Program-made: the position numbers and the translations under genes
Notes under the pieces: generated by a model
What the model was told of the DNA's origin: nothing
The model's database searches: none
Seen by the model: the letters and a program-made list of their open reading frames with translations, nothing else
In this document: positions 8,071 to 16,061 of the stretch, piece after piece
Numbering within the stretch: position 1 is the stretch's first letter
Layout: each line of letters begins with the position of its first letter
Source of the DNA: CAZUDI01 sp964618975
Lineage (GTDB): Bacteria > Desulfobacterota > Desulfomonilia > UBA1062
Length of the DNA: 44,958 bases
Assembly: GCA_964618975.1 (NCBI GenBank)
Contig: CAZUDI010000030.1
Coordinates: forward strand, 1 to 44,958
Direction: 5' to 3'

Positions 8071-8111
8071 CCCATCTGTTTACGGGCCTGCAGGCCTCTG
8101 TGGGGCGATGG
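8071..8111 (+). terminator. Possible terminator stem-loop after murJ
   Basis: CCCATC (8071-8076) can pair with GATGGG (8106-8111) around an inner 12-nt perfect palindrome GGCCTGCAGGCC (8085-8096). A short T-rich stretch (TAATTTCTT) follows. It lies 14 nt past the murJ stop. Confidence 0.35.
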
Positions 8112-8242
8112 GTAATTTCTTGCCTATTGAGCGGAACAAATAGTCCCCTATTTTTCTCATTCACGGAGTGAGGTGGAGCTGTGTCTGACGAGTGAAATAC
8201 AAACAAACAGTAAATCAGCACAGTTGTAGACAGGTGTCTTTG

Positions 8243-8258
8243 TGGCACTATGTTTGCA
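8243..8258 (+). promoter_or_regulatory. Sigma-54 (RpoN) promoter
   Basis: TGGCAC-N5-TTGCA with GG and GC elements at exactly the -24/-12 spacing of sigma-54 promoters, 35 nt before the ATG at 8293. An AGACA-GG-TGTCT inverted repeat (8228-8239) sits just upstream. The adjacent NtrC-type activator gene (10310-11683) encodes the kind of protein such promoters need. The expected start of transcription is near 8270. Confidence 0.75.
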
Positions 8259-8292
8259 AAAAATCGGAAGACAAGAAAAGAAGGGGACAACC

Positions 8293-8424
8293 ATGCGGCT
8301 CACACGCAGAGAGATTCTTGAAGAATTGGGGCGACTGGGACTTCGGAACCTGTGTGCCCTGAAAAAGGCTTGTCGCGACTACGAGGAATACTGGGATACA
8401 GTGATTATCAGGCAAGGGATCTGA
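8293..8424 (+). CDS. Small hypothetical protein (43 aa)
   Basis: A short basic, helical protein starting MRLTRREILEELGRLGLRN and ending DTVIIRQGI. ATG at 8293 has AGGGGA upstream at suitable spacing and sits 24 nt after the predicted start of the sigma-54 transcript. It is followed 39 nt later by the GAF/GGDEF/HD-GYP gene on the same strand, so the two probably share a transcript. It has no recognisable domain, signal peptide or membrane segment. An in-frame ATG at 8242 lies in the promoter and is rejected. It may be a small regulator or simply a leader peptide. Confidence 0.55.
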   Translation: MRLTRREILEELGRLGLRNLCALKKACRDYEEYWDTVIIRQGI

Positions 8425-8463
8425 TCACATAAGACGGGCGGACCCGACGGATGGTGGTCTTGT

Positions 8464-10323
8464 ATGATGGATTGTGATGTGCTCAACACGTATGTGGTCG
8501 AGGAGGCCCTGGAGCTCTCCCCGGAATTTGTGCGGGAAAACGCACACCTCATACCACTGCTGTTTCAGGCATCCCTGCTTAATGAGCTTGATGTCAGGGT
8601 GGAGCGGGTGCCCGATCTTTTCCTGCAGTATATTGAACGCATCACCCCCTTTGATACGGCCCTGCTCTATGTGTGGGAGCCCGAGGAGATGTGGTATTGC
8701 CGGGGACTGCAGGGCCGGATCCCGGATGCCGTGGAACGGGGCAACCTCTTCACGCTCTGTATGCGCGAGACGGCCAAGCCCGTGCTGATCCCGGAACTGT
8801 CCGCCTGTGGGCTGGACCGCACGGGCCTGCCGGTCGACTTTTCCTCCATGCTGGGTGTCCCTATCTTGATCGATACCAATACCGTCGGGTGTGTGGAGCT
8901 GTACCGCAAACAGGGAACGGCCTTCAGTCTCAACGACGTCAATCTTATCAAGCAGTTGCTCCTGTACTCGGAGAAGGTGCTCCGGGACACCTTCGTCCCG
9001 GACAGGAACTTCGACGAGGCCCTGGATGTGCGCACGGATGTGCCGTTGCGCTATGTACTCCTTGACATCCTGCATCAGTACGAGGAGCAGGCCAAACGGC
9101 TGGCCTATCCTCTCAGCGTGGCCTTAATCGAGATTCAGGACATTGCCCGCCTGGGCTTCTGCGAGGATATCCCGGGGCTGATCCGGACGCTGCAGATGGC
9201 GTCCAAGGGCATCGGCGACGGCCTGCGTTGCTATGACAAGGTACTGCGCTACGAGGAGAAGAGTTTTTTCGCGATCCTGCCGGGGTGCTCTTCCCTGGAG
9301 GCGCTCGCGGCCCTGGACCACGCCTTGTGCGGTCTCAACGACGACCTGGGGCTCAACCTGGCGGTCGGGATCGCCACCCTGCCCAACGAGGCCCAGGATG
9401 CCAAGAGCCTGATCAATGCCTCGCGGCAGGCCCTGTCCCATGCCGTCAAGGCCGGGCTGAAGATGGCCACCTTTTCCCAGACCCACAGCGTGCTGCCGGT
9501 GAACCTTTCCATGGAGCTTGAGGTCATCCGGCTGCTCAAGGGGCCCCCATCCGTGGGTCGACTCAATGCCCTGCTGGAACTGCTGCGTGTGCAGTGCCAG
9601 GCGGGACGGATCGCCATCAATTCCGACGGCGAGGGGCGACCGGCTTCCTGGGAGGGCCGGGAGCTCGGATACCTCAGCGGGGGGGGGCTGGGCGAGGAGG
9701 TCCTGGCCTGGGTCATGACCGGTCTTGGACCGGCATGGGCCGTGGCCCTGCACCTCAACGACGATCTGCGCGACTGGTATCTGGGCATCCTGCTGACGGC
9801 CTCCATCCTGGCGGACCTGCGCGCCGGATACCCCATGGGCTATTCACTCAGGGTTGCCGACGACCTCTATGCCTTCGCCCGCAGCCTGGGAGTCGAGGAT
9901 CAGCGTGCCCTCGGATGGTCCCATACCGCGCTGGCGGCCAACATCGGCTACCTGGGCATCCCGGGCGCGGTCTTCACCAAGGAGGAGATCAATCCCTTCG
10001 ACCGCTCGAAGATCCAGCAGCACCCGATCATCTCGGCGCGCATGCTCAGGGATGCGGCCTTGGTGCATTTCGATACGGACGTGCTCGTGTATCATCACGA
10101 GAACATGGACGGCAGCGGCTATCCGCGGGGGCTCACGGGGGGCGACATCCCCGAAGGGGCCAGGGTTCTCAGGGTAGTGGATACCTACAATGCATTGATT
10201 TCTCCCCGGCTCTACCGGACATGCCTGCCCCCCGAAGAGGCGTTGCAGGTGCTTGCAGGCCTCACGCCGGGGACGCTCGATACGGACCTGACCGTGCGTT
10301 TCAGGGGCTTTATCGGTTCTTGA
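8464..10323 (+). CDS. GAF-GGDEF-HD-GYP protein with degenerate catalytic motifs
   Basis: A 619-aa cytoplasmic signalling protein. Residues ~35-180 look like a GAF sensor domain. Residues ~200-350 look like a GGDEF fold, where the active-site motif is replaced: LRYEEKSFFAILPGC appears where RYGGDEFAVLLPG is expected (around residue 260). The C-terminal ~170 residues are HD-GYP: HHENMDGSGYPRGLTGGDIP (from residue 544) is intact, but the metal-binding HD pair is Ala492-Asn493 in LAANIGYLGIP. Diguanylate cyclase activity is therefore unlikely and phosphodiesterase activity doubtful; a c-di-GMP-binding or structural role is inferred. It is transcribed from a sigma-54 promoter with the 43-aa gene, and its last 14 nt overlap the convergent activator gene. 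Confidence 0.85.
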   Translation: MMDCDVLNTYVVEEALELSPEFVRENAHLIPLLFQASLLNELDVRVERVPDLFLQYIERITPFDTALLYVWEPEEMWYCRGLQGRIPDAVERGNLFTLCMRETAKPVLIPELSACGLDRTGLPVDFSSMLGVPILIDTNTVGCVELYRKQGTAFSLNDVNLIKQLLLYSEKVLRDTFVPDRNFDEALDVRTDVPLRYVLLDILHQYEEQAKRLAYPLSVALIEIQDIARLGFCEDIPGLIRTLQMASKGIGDGLRCYDKVLRYEEKSFFAILPGCSSLEALAALDHALCGLNDDLGLNLAVGIATLPNEAQDAKSLINASRQALSHAVKAGLKMATFSQTHSVLPVNLSMELEVIRLLKGPPSVGRLNALLELLRVQCQAGRIAINSDGEGRPASWEGRELGYLSGGGLGEEVLAWVMTGLGPAWAVALHLNDDLRDWYLGILLTASILADLRAGYPMGYSLRVADDLYAFARSLGVEDQRALGWSHTALAANIGYLGIPGAVFTKEEINPFDRSKIQQHPIISARMLRDAALVHFDTDVLVYHHENMDGSGYPRGLTGGDIPEGARVLRVVDTYNALISPRLYRTCLPPEEALQVLAGLTPGTLDTDLTVRFRGFIGS

Positions 10324-11683
10324 TCCAGCGCGGGTGCGTGATGCCGTGCTTCTGGATCTTGTAGTGCATCACCCGTTTGCTGATTCCCAGGGCATGGGCG
10401 GCATCCTTCTGGATCCAGTCGTTCTGCCGCAACGCCTCCATGATCATCTCGCGCTCGGTACTGGCCAGGGAGGAGCGGGCCTCCCCCGGCTGGACGCATT
10501 CCTCACCCTCCAGGCTCTGCTGCGGGATGGAGATGTCCCACGGCCGGATGAGCGGCCCTTCGCACAAAAGCACCGCCCGTTCGATGCAGTTACGGATCTC
10601 GCGTACATTACCCGGCCAGTCGTAGGCACTGAGAATGTCCTGGGCCGCCGGGTCGAATTCCAGCGGCGGCTTGTTGAACTCGATGCAGTACTTCCTGATG
10701 AAGTAGCGTGTCAGCGGCGCAATGTCCTCCTTGCGCTGCCGAAGAGGCGGGATGTGGATGTTGACCACGTTGATGCGGTAGAAGAGATCCTCCCGGAAGC
10801 GTCCCTGCTTGACGAGGCTGAGGAGGTCCTGGTTGGTGGCCGCGATCACCCGCACGTCCACCTTGATGGTGCGGTCGCCTCCCAGGCGTTCGAATTCGCG
10901 CTCCTCGAGCACCCGCAGGATCTTGGCCTGCAGCGAGATGTCCATGTCGCCGATCTCGTCTAGGAAGATGGTGCCCATGTTGGCCTGCTCGAAGCGTCCG
11001 GTTCTCAGCTTGATGGCCCCGGTGAAGGCCCCCTTTTCGTGGCCGAAGAGCTCGCTCTCCAGGATGTTCTGGGGCAGGGCGGCGCAGTTGACCTGCACGA
11101 AATTGTTGCCGGAACGGTTAGAGTTGTGGTGGATGGCGCCGGCGATCAGCCCCTTGCCCACCCCGGTCTCGCCGGTGATGATGAGCGTCGAGTCGGCCTT
11201 GGCCACCTTTTCCACCAGCCGCAGTGTCTTCTTGAGCGCCGGGCTTTCGCCCACGATGTCGCTGGTGCGGTAGATGACATCCTCCTGCGTGTGACGCAGG
11301 TAATCGATCTCGTTGCGCATACGCTTGAGGGCCAGGGCGTCGTCGATCTTCTGAATGATTTCGTGCAGGCCGAAGGGTTTCTGGATGAAGTCGTGCGCCC
11401 CGTTTTTCATGGCGATGACCGCCGTGTCCACGGAGGCATACCCGGTCATGACGATCACGAGCGTGGTGGGGTTGGCCGCCTTGACCCGTTTGAGGAGCTC
11501 CAGGCCGTCCATGCCCGGAAGCTTGAGGTCGGTCAGGATCAGATCGTAGATGTACTTGTTGGCACGGGCCAGGGCGGCCTCGGCATCGCCGACCAGCTCC
11601 ATGTCGTGGTTATGCGCCTTGAGCTCCTGGAAGAGGATCTGTCCCAGGTTAATATCGTCTTCAACAATGAGTAGATGTGCCAT
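10310..11683 (-). CDS. Sigma-54-dependent response regulator (NtrC family)
   Basis: A 457-aa transcription activator. Residues 1-120 form a receiver domain (LLIVEDD acidic pocket, phosphoacceptor Asp in LILTDLKLPG, Lys in IQKPF). Residues ~145-375 are an AAA+ domain with Walker A GETGVGKG, the sigma-54 contact loop GAFTGA and Walker B GTIFLDEIGD. The C-terminus is a Fis-type helix-turn-helix (QKDAAHALGISKRVMHYKI). No partner histidine kinase is adjacent. The gene is convergent with, and overlaps by 14 nt, the degenerate HD-GYP gene whose operon has a sigma-54 promoter, making that operon a likely target. ACGAG upstream of ATG 11683 is a weak ribosome site. Confidence 0.93.
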   Translation of the reverse strand: MAHLLIVEDDINLGQILFQELKAHNHDMELVGDAEAALARANKYIYDLILTDLKLPGMDGLELLKRVKAANPTTLVIVMTGYASVDTAVIAMKNGAHDFIQKPFGLHEIIQKIDDALALKRMRNEIDYLRHTQEDVIYRTSDIVGESPALKKTLRLVEKVAKADSTLIITGETGVGKGLIAGAIHHNSNRSGNNFVQVNCAALPQNILESELFGHEKGAFTGAIKLRTGRFEQANMGTIFLDEIGDMDISLQAKILRVLEEREFERLGGDRTIKVDVRVIAATNQDLLSLVKQGRFREDLFYRINVVNIHIPPLRQRKEDIAPLTRYFIRKYCIEFNKPPLEFDPAAQDILSAYDWPGNVREIRNCIERAVLLCEGPLIRPWDISIPQQSLEGEECVQPGEARSSLASTEREMIMEALRQNDWIQKDAAHALGISKRVMHYKIQKHGITHPRWIKNR

Positions 11684-11728
11684 CTCGTTAGTAGTAATCG
11701 ACTATGCTGAGCGAAAACTTTAGGGGCA

Positions 11729-11753
11729 GCCCCCCGGGGGCGTCCCCGGGGGC
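11729..11753 (-). terminator. Stem-loop terminator after ald
   Basis: A GC-only inverted repeat: GCCCCCGGGG and CCCCGGGGGGC around a 4-nt loop, followed on the minus strand after about 10 nt by TTTT (11714-11717). It lies 18 nt beyond the ald stop and upstream of the activator gene, so it would insulate the two. Confidence 0.5.
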
Positions 11754-11770
11754 AGAGATGGCGGACCGTA

Positions 11771-12880
11771 CTAGAAATCCTCGGGGTTGAGCTGTTTCAG
11801 GGGCAGGTTGAGGCTCGTGGCCACCCCCGGATGGGTCACCTGCCCCTCAAAGGTGTTGATGCCACGCCGCACGACCGGATCGGCGGCGGCCTTCAGGCCG
11901 TAATTGGCCAGCTTGAGGGCATAGGGCAGGGTGGCCTCGGCCAGCCCCCACGTGGAGGTCACGGGAACCGCACCGGGCATGTTGGCCACACAGTAGTGCA
12001 CGACCCCATCCACGATGAAGATGGGGTCGTCATGGTAGGTAGGGTGGGTGTTCTCACAGCAGCCGCCCTGGTCCACCGCCACGTCCACGATTACGGAGCC
12101 CTTCTTCATTGAACGCACGCACTCCCCGGTCACCAGCTTCGGTGCTGAGGCCCCCGGGATGAGCACGGCGCCGATCACCAGATCACACTGCGGCAGGAGG
12201 CGTGCGATGTTGCCCGGAGTGGAATAGAGGGTCTCGATGCGCGCACCATAGAGCGCGTCGAAGAACTGGAGCCTGCGCTTGTCGATGTCGAGCAGGCGCA
12301 CGTTGGCACCCAGGCCCATGGCGATGATGGCGGCATTGAGCCCTACGGTGCCGCCGCCGATGATCATCACGTTTCCCCGGGCCACGCCCGGGATGCCGCC
12401 CAGCAGCACGCCTCTGCCGCCGAAGGTCTTCTCGAGATACTTGGCGCCTTCCTGGACCGCGAGCCGGCCCGCGACCTCGCTCATGGGCTCCAGCAGCGGC
12501 AGATGACCGTCGTCGAGCTGGATGGTCTCAAAGGCGATGGCGGTGACACGTTGCTCCAGGAGCGCCTGGGCCTGGGCCCTGTCCGGTGCAAGGTGCAGAT
12601 AGCAGAACAGGAGCTGCCCGGGTCTGAAAAGCCCGTATTCCTCAGGCAGCGGCTCCTTGACCTTGTAGATCATGTCGGCGGCCGCGAAGACCTCGCCATG
12701 CTCCTGAAGGATCACGGCGCCGGCCTCCTGAAAGGCCATATCCGTGATATCGGCGCCCCCCCCGGCGCCGCGTTCCACGTACACCGTATGCCCGGCGTGA
12801 CAAAGGATCCGTACCCCGTCCGGGGTAATGGCGACTCTGTGCTCGAATTTCTTGATCTCCTTAGGGATTCCAATCTTCAT
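11771..12880 (-). CDS. ald: Alanine dehydrogenase
   Basis: A 369-aa NAD-dependent enzyme that interconverts L-alanine with pyruvate and ammonia. The start MKIGIPKEIKKFEHRVAITP is the family N-terminus, including the substrate-binding Arg. KVKEPLPEEY holds the Lys of the active site. HLAPD and the Rossmann segment VMIIGGGTVGLNAA follow. Length fits the family. I prefer ATG 12880 (AAGGAGG at 8 nt) to the GTG at 12886, which would be only 2 nt from that site. It is a single-gene unit with its own promoter and a GC-rich hairpin behind it. Confidence 0.95.
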   Translation of the reverse strand: MKIGIPKEIKKFEHRVAITPDGVRILCHAGHTVYVERGAGGGADITDMAFQEAGAVILQEHGEVFAAADMIYKVKEPLPEEYGLFRPGQLLFCYLHLAPDRAQAQALLEQRVTAIAFETIQLDDGHLPLLEPMSEVAGRLAVQEGAKYLEKTFGGRGVLLGGIPGVARGNVMIIGGGTVGLNAAIIAMGLGANVRLLDIDKRRLQFFDALYGARIETLYSTPGNIARLLPQCDLVIGAVLIPGASAPKLVTGECVRSMKKGSVIVDVAVDQGGCCENTHPTYHDDPIFIVDGVVHYCVANMPGAVPVTSTWGLAEATLPYALKLANYGLKAAADPVVRRGINTFEGQVTHPGVATSLNLPLKQLNPEDF

Positions 12881-12898
12881 GGCCACGACCTCCTTGGG

Positions 12899-12943
12899 GT
12901 GAGCGATAACTCACTCACTAACAGAACCCCTGCAGGCTGTCAA
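12899..12943 (-). promoter_or_regulatory. ald promoter with possible operator
   Basis: On the minus strand a perfect TTGACA (12943-12938) is followed after 17 nt by TAGTGA (12920-12915). The start codon is 35 nt further on and has a Shine-Dalgarno sequence. A 5-bp inverted repeat GTGAG-N6-CTCAC (12899-12914) covers the expected transcription start and could be an operator. The -10 box is weak. Confidence 0.5.
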
Positions 12944-13083
12944 TTGTATTTGTGGAAAAGGACATTTGATGCGCGAGATGGTTTGTATATGTATCGTCGT
13001 CGGGCGGCCCTGTTATGGAAAGCGCACTCGTGAGCCTTGAGTCCCCGGGGAGAAGGCCTCGAAAATGGCGATCTTCCTGGCGG

Positions 13084-13112
13084 TTGACCTGTAGGTGGCG
13101 GTGTATTATGCT
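13084..13112 (+). promoter_or_regulatory. Promoter of the MBL hydrolase-coaBC-mnmA operon
   Basis: TTGACC (13084-13089), 17-nt spacer, TATGCT (13107-13112); the start codon at 13159 lies 46 nt downstream. No other good start signal was seen between here and mnmA, where genes are tightly spaced. Confidence 0.55.
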
Positions 13113-13158
13113 CTTGCAGAAGAAAGGCACTCGTCCAGGCGGGCGAGATGGAGGTGCT

Positions 13159-13782
13159 ATGCTGGTGAGTACGGTGGTGGTCACGGAGTTCATGACCAAC
13201 TGCATCATTGTTGGGGATGAGGACACGCACGAGGCCCTGGTCATCGATCCCGGGGGCGAGGGGGCCAAGATCCGGCGCGAGATCGACCGCCTGGGTCTGA
13301 AGGTCACCGGCATCGTCAACACGCACGGGCATGTGGATCACGTGGGGGCCAACCGGGAGCTCAAGGACGCCTACCATGTTGATATTATGCTCCACGAGGC
13401 CGACCTGCCCGTATTCCGGGCCGCCTCCCGCATGGGTCTGCTCTTCGGGATCAGGGTGGATGATCCCCCCGAGCCCGATGCCTTCCTGGTGGAGGGCGAC
13501 GAGATCGCCTTCGGGAGACACACCCTGCGCGTGCTCGAGACCCCGGGACATTCGCCGGGAGGTATCGCGCTGACGAGCTCGGATTCGAAGCTGGTTATCG
13601 CCGGCGACACCCTGTTTGCCGGCTCCATTGGCCGGACGGACTTGCCCGGAGGCAGCTTCGAGACCCTGATCAATTCCATCAAGACCAAGCTGTTGCCCCT
13701 GGGCGACGAGGTCAGGGTGCTCACGGGGCACGGCCCGGCCACTACCATCGGCAAGGAACGCAAGTATAACCCGTTCCTTTAA
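13159..13782 (+). CDS. MBL-fold metallo-hydrolase (glyoxalase II-like)
   Basis: A 207-aa metallo-beta-lactamase-fold hydrolase. VNTHGHVDHVGAN is the HxHxDH metal-binding motif. ETPGHSPGG carries the next His, IAGDTLFAGSIGRTD the bridging Asp, and LTGHGPATTIGKE the last His. This arrangement is the short YcbL/glyoxalase II-like type, acting on thioesters or related substrates; the true substrate is not known. ATG 13159 has GGAGG at 4 nt and starts conserved sequence (MLVSTVVVTEFMTNCIIV). It is the first gene of a plus-strand operon. Confidence 0.9.
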   Translation: MLVSTVVVTEFMTNCIIVGDEDTHEALVIDPGGEGAKIRREIDRLGLKVTGIVNTHGHVDHVGANRELKDAYHVDIMLHEADLPVFRAASRMGLLFGIRVDDPPEPDAFLVEGDEIAFGRHTLRVLETPGHSPGGIALTSSDSKLVIAGDTLFAGSIGRTDLPGGSFETLINSIKTKLLPLGDEVRVLTGHGPATTIGKERKYNPFL

Positions 13783-13798
13783 CTCAAGGAGGAAGAGG

Positions 13799-14227
13799 AT
13801 GTCCCGAGCAGGACGTGCGCTGTACCCGTGGGTTCTGGGATGTGTGTTCGTGATCGCGGGGTGCTCCGGATTTTCGGACAGGGTCAGCGGGGCCTTTTCC
13901 CGCAGCGACAGGCCGCAACCCGCCCCGCGTTATCTGGATTTCAAGGGCGTGCTCATCCCGGGCGAGATGCAGCGGGTGCAGGCCGAGACCTACATCATCA
14001 ACCAGAGTGGCCGGCTTGTACTCTCCGGCAAGGTCCGGGGCGAGTCGCTGGCGGACTACTTCGCCGCCAGTATGAAGGCGGACGGCTGGGCCTTCCTCAC
14101 GCGCTACAGCTATCAGGGGTCGCTCAAGCTGTTCTTCCGGCGCCCGGAGGCCTTCGCCTCCATCCTGATCACCGAAAACCCCCTGGAAACGAAGGTGGAG
14201 ATATGGCTGGTGCCGCTGACGAGGTGA
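13799..14227 (+). CDS. Small lipoprotein
   Basis: A 142-aa predicted lipoprotein of unknown function. The N-terminus is a signal peptide ending in the lipobox VIAGC, so Cys22 should be lipidated. The mature part contains YLDFKGVLIPGEMQRV, a segment of strands and helices (GESLADYFAASMKADGW) and SLKLFFRRPEAFASILI, which looks like a compact alpha/beta domain. ATG 13799 has an AAGGAGG at good spacing. The stop overlaps the coaBC reading frame. Confidence 0.8.
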   Translation: MSRAGRALYPWVLGCVFVIAGCSGFSDRVSGAFSRSDRPQPAPRYLDFKGVLIPGEMQRVQAETYIINQSGRLVLSGKVRGESLADYFAASMKADGWAFLTRYSYQGSLKLFFRRPEAFASILITENPLETKVEIWLVPLTR

Positions 14228-15411
14228 AGACGGTCGTCTTCGGGATCACCGGCGGGATCGCGGCCTACAAGGCCCCGCTCATCGTGCGCGCCCTCAAGGC
14301 GCACGGGTTCGATGTGCACACCATCCTCACCGAGGCCGGCAGCCGCTTCGTCACCCCCTACACCCTGCAGGCCGTAAGCGGCCGCCCGGTTTACAGCGAG
14401 ATGTTCCGGGTGATTGACTCCGGAAGCTATGCCGTGGAGCATGTGGCCCTGGCGGACAGGGCTAAGCTTCTGCTCATCGCCCCTGCCAGCGCCAACTGCC
14501 TGGCCAAGCTGGCCGGCGGCATCGCCGATGATCCCCTGAGCTGCACGGCGCTGGCCACACGCGCCCCGCTGCTCGTGTGCCCCTCCATGAACGCCAACAT
14601 GTACACCCACCCCGCCACCCGACGGAACCTCGATACGCTCAAGTCCCGCGGCGTGCATATCCTCGAGCCGGAAACCGGCGAGCTGGCCTGCGGATGGGAG
14701 GGGCCGGGCCGTCTGCCCGCGCCCGAGCGCATCGCCGACGAGGTGCGGCGGTACCTGCACCCCCAGGGTCTCGCCGGGCGCAGGATCCTCATCACCTGCG
14801 GGCCCACGGCCGAGGACATCGACCCGGTGCGCTTCATCACCAACCGCTCCACGGGTCGCATGGGGCGCTCCCTGGTGGAGGCCGCCTGTCTGCAGGGGGC
14901 CGAGGTGCGCGTGATCACCGGCCCGGTGAATCTGACCTACGCCCCTTGGGCGCAGGTCTTTTCGGTGCGCTCTGCCGGCGAGCTGCTCGCGGCGGTACAG
15001 GCGCACCTGGACTGGGCCGAGGTGCTTATCATGGCCGCGGCCGTGGCCGATTACGTGCCCCGGGAGTACCGCGGCTCCAAGATCAAGAAGGGCAGCCAGG
15101 CACTTAAGGCGCTCGAGCTGGCCTCGTCGCCGGACATCCTGGCGACCATCGCCCCGGACAAGGGGGCGCGGGTCTTTGTGGGTTTTGCCGCGGAGACGGA
15201 CGATGTCGCCGGACAGGGCCTTGACAAGCTCAGACGCAAGGGCCTGGATCTCATCGTGGCCAACCAGGTGGGCAAAGAGGGCACCGGTTTTGCCGCCGAG
15301 ACCAACACCGGGCTCATCATCACCTCCGGCGGGACGCAGGAACCTTTCGAGAGGATGGACAAGGGGGAACTGGCCCGGCGCATCCTCGATCACGTGAGGG
15401 ACAGGCTGTGA
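14203..15411 (+). CDS. coaBC: Bifunctional phosphopantothenoylcysteine decarboxylase / phosphopantothenate-cysteine ligase
   Basis: A 402-aa coenzyme A biosynthesis enzyme. The N-terminal flavin decarboxylase domain (CoaC) has FGITGGIAAYKAP, the active-site His in VEHVALADRA, APASANCLAKLAGGIADD and CPSMNANMY. The C-terminal ligase domain (CoaB) has ITCGPTAEDIDPVRFITNRS and MAAAVADYVP, then KIKK. Two starts are possible: ATG 14203 with AAGGTGGAG before it (25-nt overlap with the lipoprotein gene), or GTG 14224 in a GTGA overlap. I list the first. The gene ends in a GTGA overlap with the uracil-DNA glycosylase gene. Confidence 0.94.
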   Translation: MAGAADEVKTVVFGITGGIAAYKAPLIVRALKAHGFDVHTILTEAGSRFVTPYTLQAVSGRPVYSEMFRVIDSGSYAVEHVALADRAKLLLIAPASANCLAKLAGGIADDPLSCTALATRAPLLVCPSMNANMYTHPATRRNLDTLKSRGVHILEPETGELACGWEGPGRLPAPERIADEVRRYLHPQGLAGRRILITCGPTAEDIDPVRFITNRSTGRMGRSLVEAACLQGAEVRVITGPVNLTYAPWAQVFSVRSAGELLAAVQAHLDWAEVLIMAAAVADYVPREYRGSKIKKGSQALKALELASSPDILATIAPDKGARVFVGFAAETDDVAGQGLDKLRRKGLDLIVANQVGKEGTGFAAETNTGLIITSGGTQEPFERMDKGELARRILDHVRDRL

Positions 15412-16061
15412 GGGAGCAGATCGCCGAGATCCTCAGGGAGGAGGCCCGCTGGCTGGGCGACTACCTGCTGGTGCCGCGCCCCGCGAAGGGCGCCGGGCAA
15501 GAGGCGTCCCTGGCGCAGCTTAAGGCCTCCCTGGGTGACTGCCGGCGCTGTGGGCTGCATGCCACGCGCACCCACCTCGTCTTCGGCGAGGGCGACCCCC
15601 ATGCACGCGTCATGTTCATCGGCGAGGCCCCGGGGGCGGCCGAGGACGCCTCGGGTCGGCCCTTCGTGGGCCCGGCGGGCCAGCTTCTGACCGACATCAT
15701 CAAGGCCATGGGATTGTCGCGGGATGAGGTCTATATCGCCAACATCCTCAAATGCCGCCCGCCGAACAACCGCGATCCGCTGCCGGAAGAGGTGGCGGGC
15801 TGCATCGGGTTTCTCAAGGAGCAGATCAGGGCGGTCGCTCCCGAGGTGATCATCGCCCTGGGGCGGGTGGCGGCCCAGAACCTGCTGGAGTGCGCGACCC
15901 CCATCGGCGTGCTGAGGGGGAAATTTACGCAGTATGGGGGTATTGCACTCATGCCCACCTACCATCCAAGCTACCTCCTTAAAAATCCAGCTAAAAAGAG
16001 GGACGTATGGGAAGATATCAAACAGGTCATGGGCCGGCTCGGTCTGCCCCTGCCGCGCTGA
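15408..16061 (+). CDS. Uracil-DNA glycosylase, family 4
   Basis: A 217-aa iron-sulfur DNA repair enzyme that removes uracil from DNA. GEAPGAAEDASGRPFVGPAG is the uracil-binding and catalytic block of family 4. VYIANILKCRPPNNRDPLPEE and MPTYHPSYLLKNP are the other family motifs. Cys residues in GDCRRCGLH, KCRPP and EVAGC are in the positions expected for the 4Fe-4S cluster. The start is a GTG overlapping the coaBC stop by 4 nt. The NfeD gene starts inside its 3' end. Confidence 0.94.
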   Translation: MREQIAEILREEARWLGDYLLVPRPAKGAGQEASLAQLKASLGDCRRCGLHATRTHLVFGEGDPHARVMFIGEAPGAAEDASGRPFVGPAGQLLTDIIKAMGLSRDEVYIANILKCRPPNNRDPLPEEVAGCIGFLKEQIRAVAPEVIIALGRVAAQNLLECATPIGVLRGKFTQYGGIALMPTYHPSYLLKNPAKKRDVWEDIKQVMGRLGLPLPR

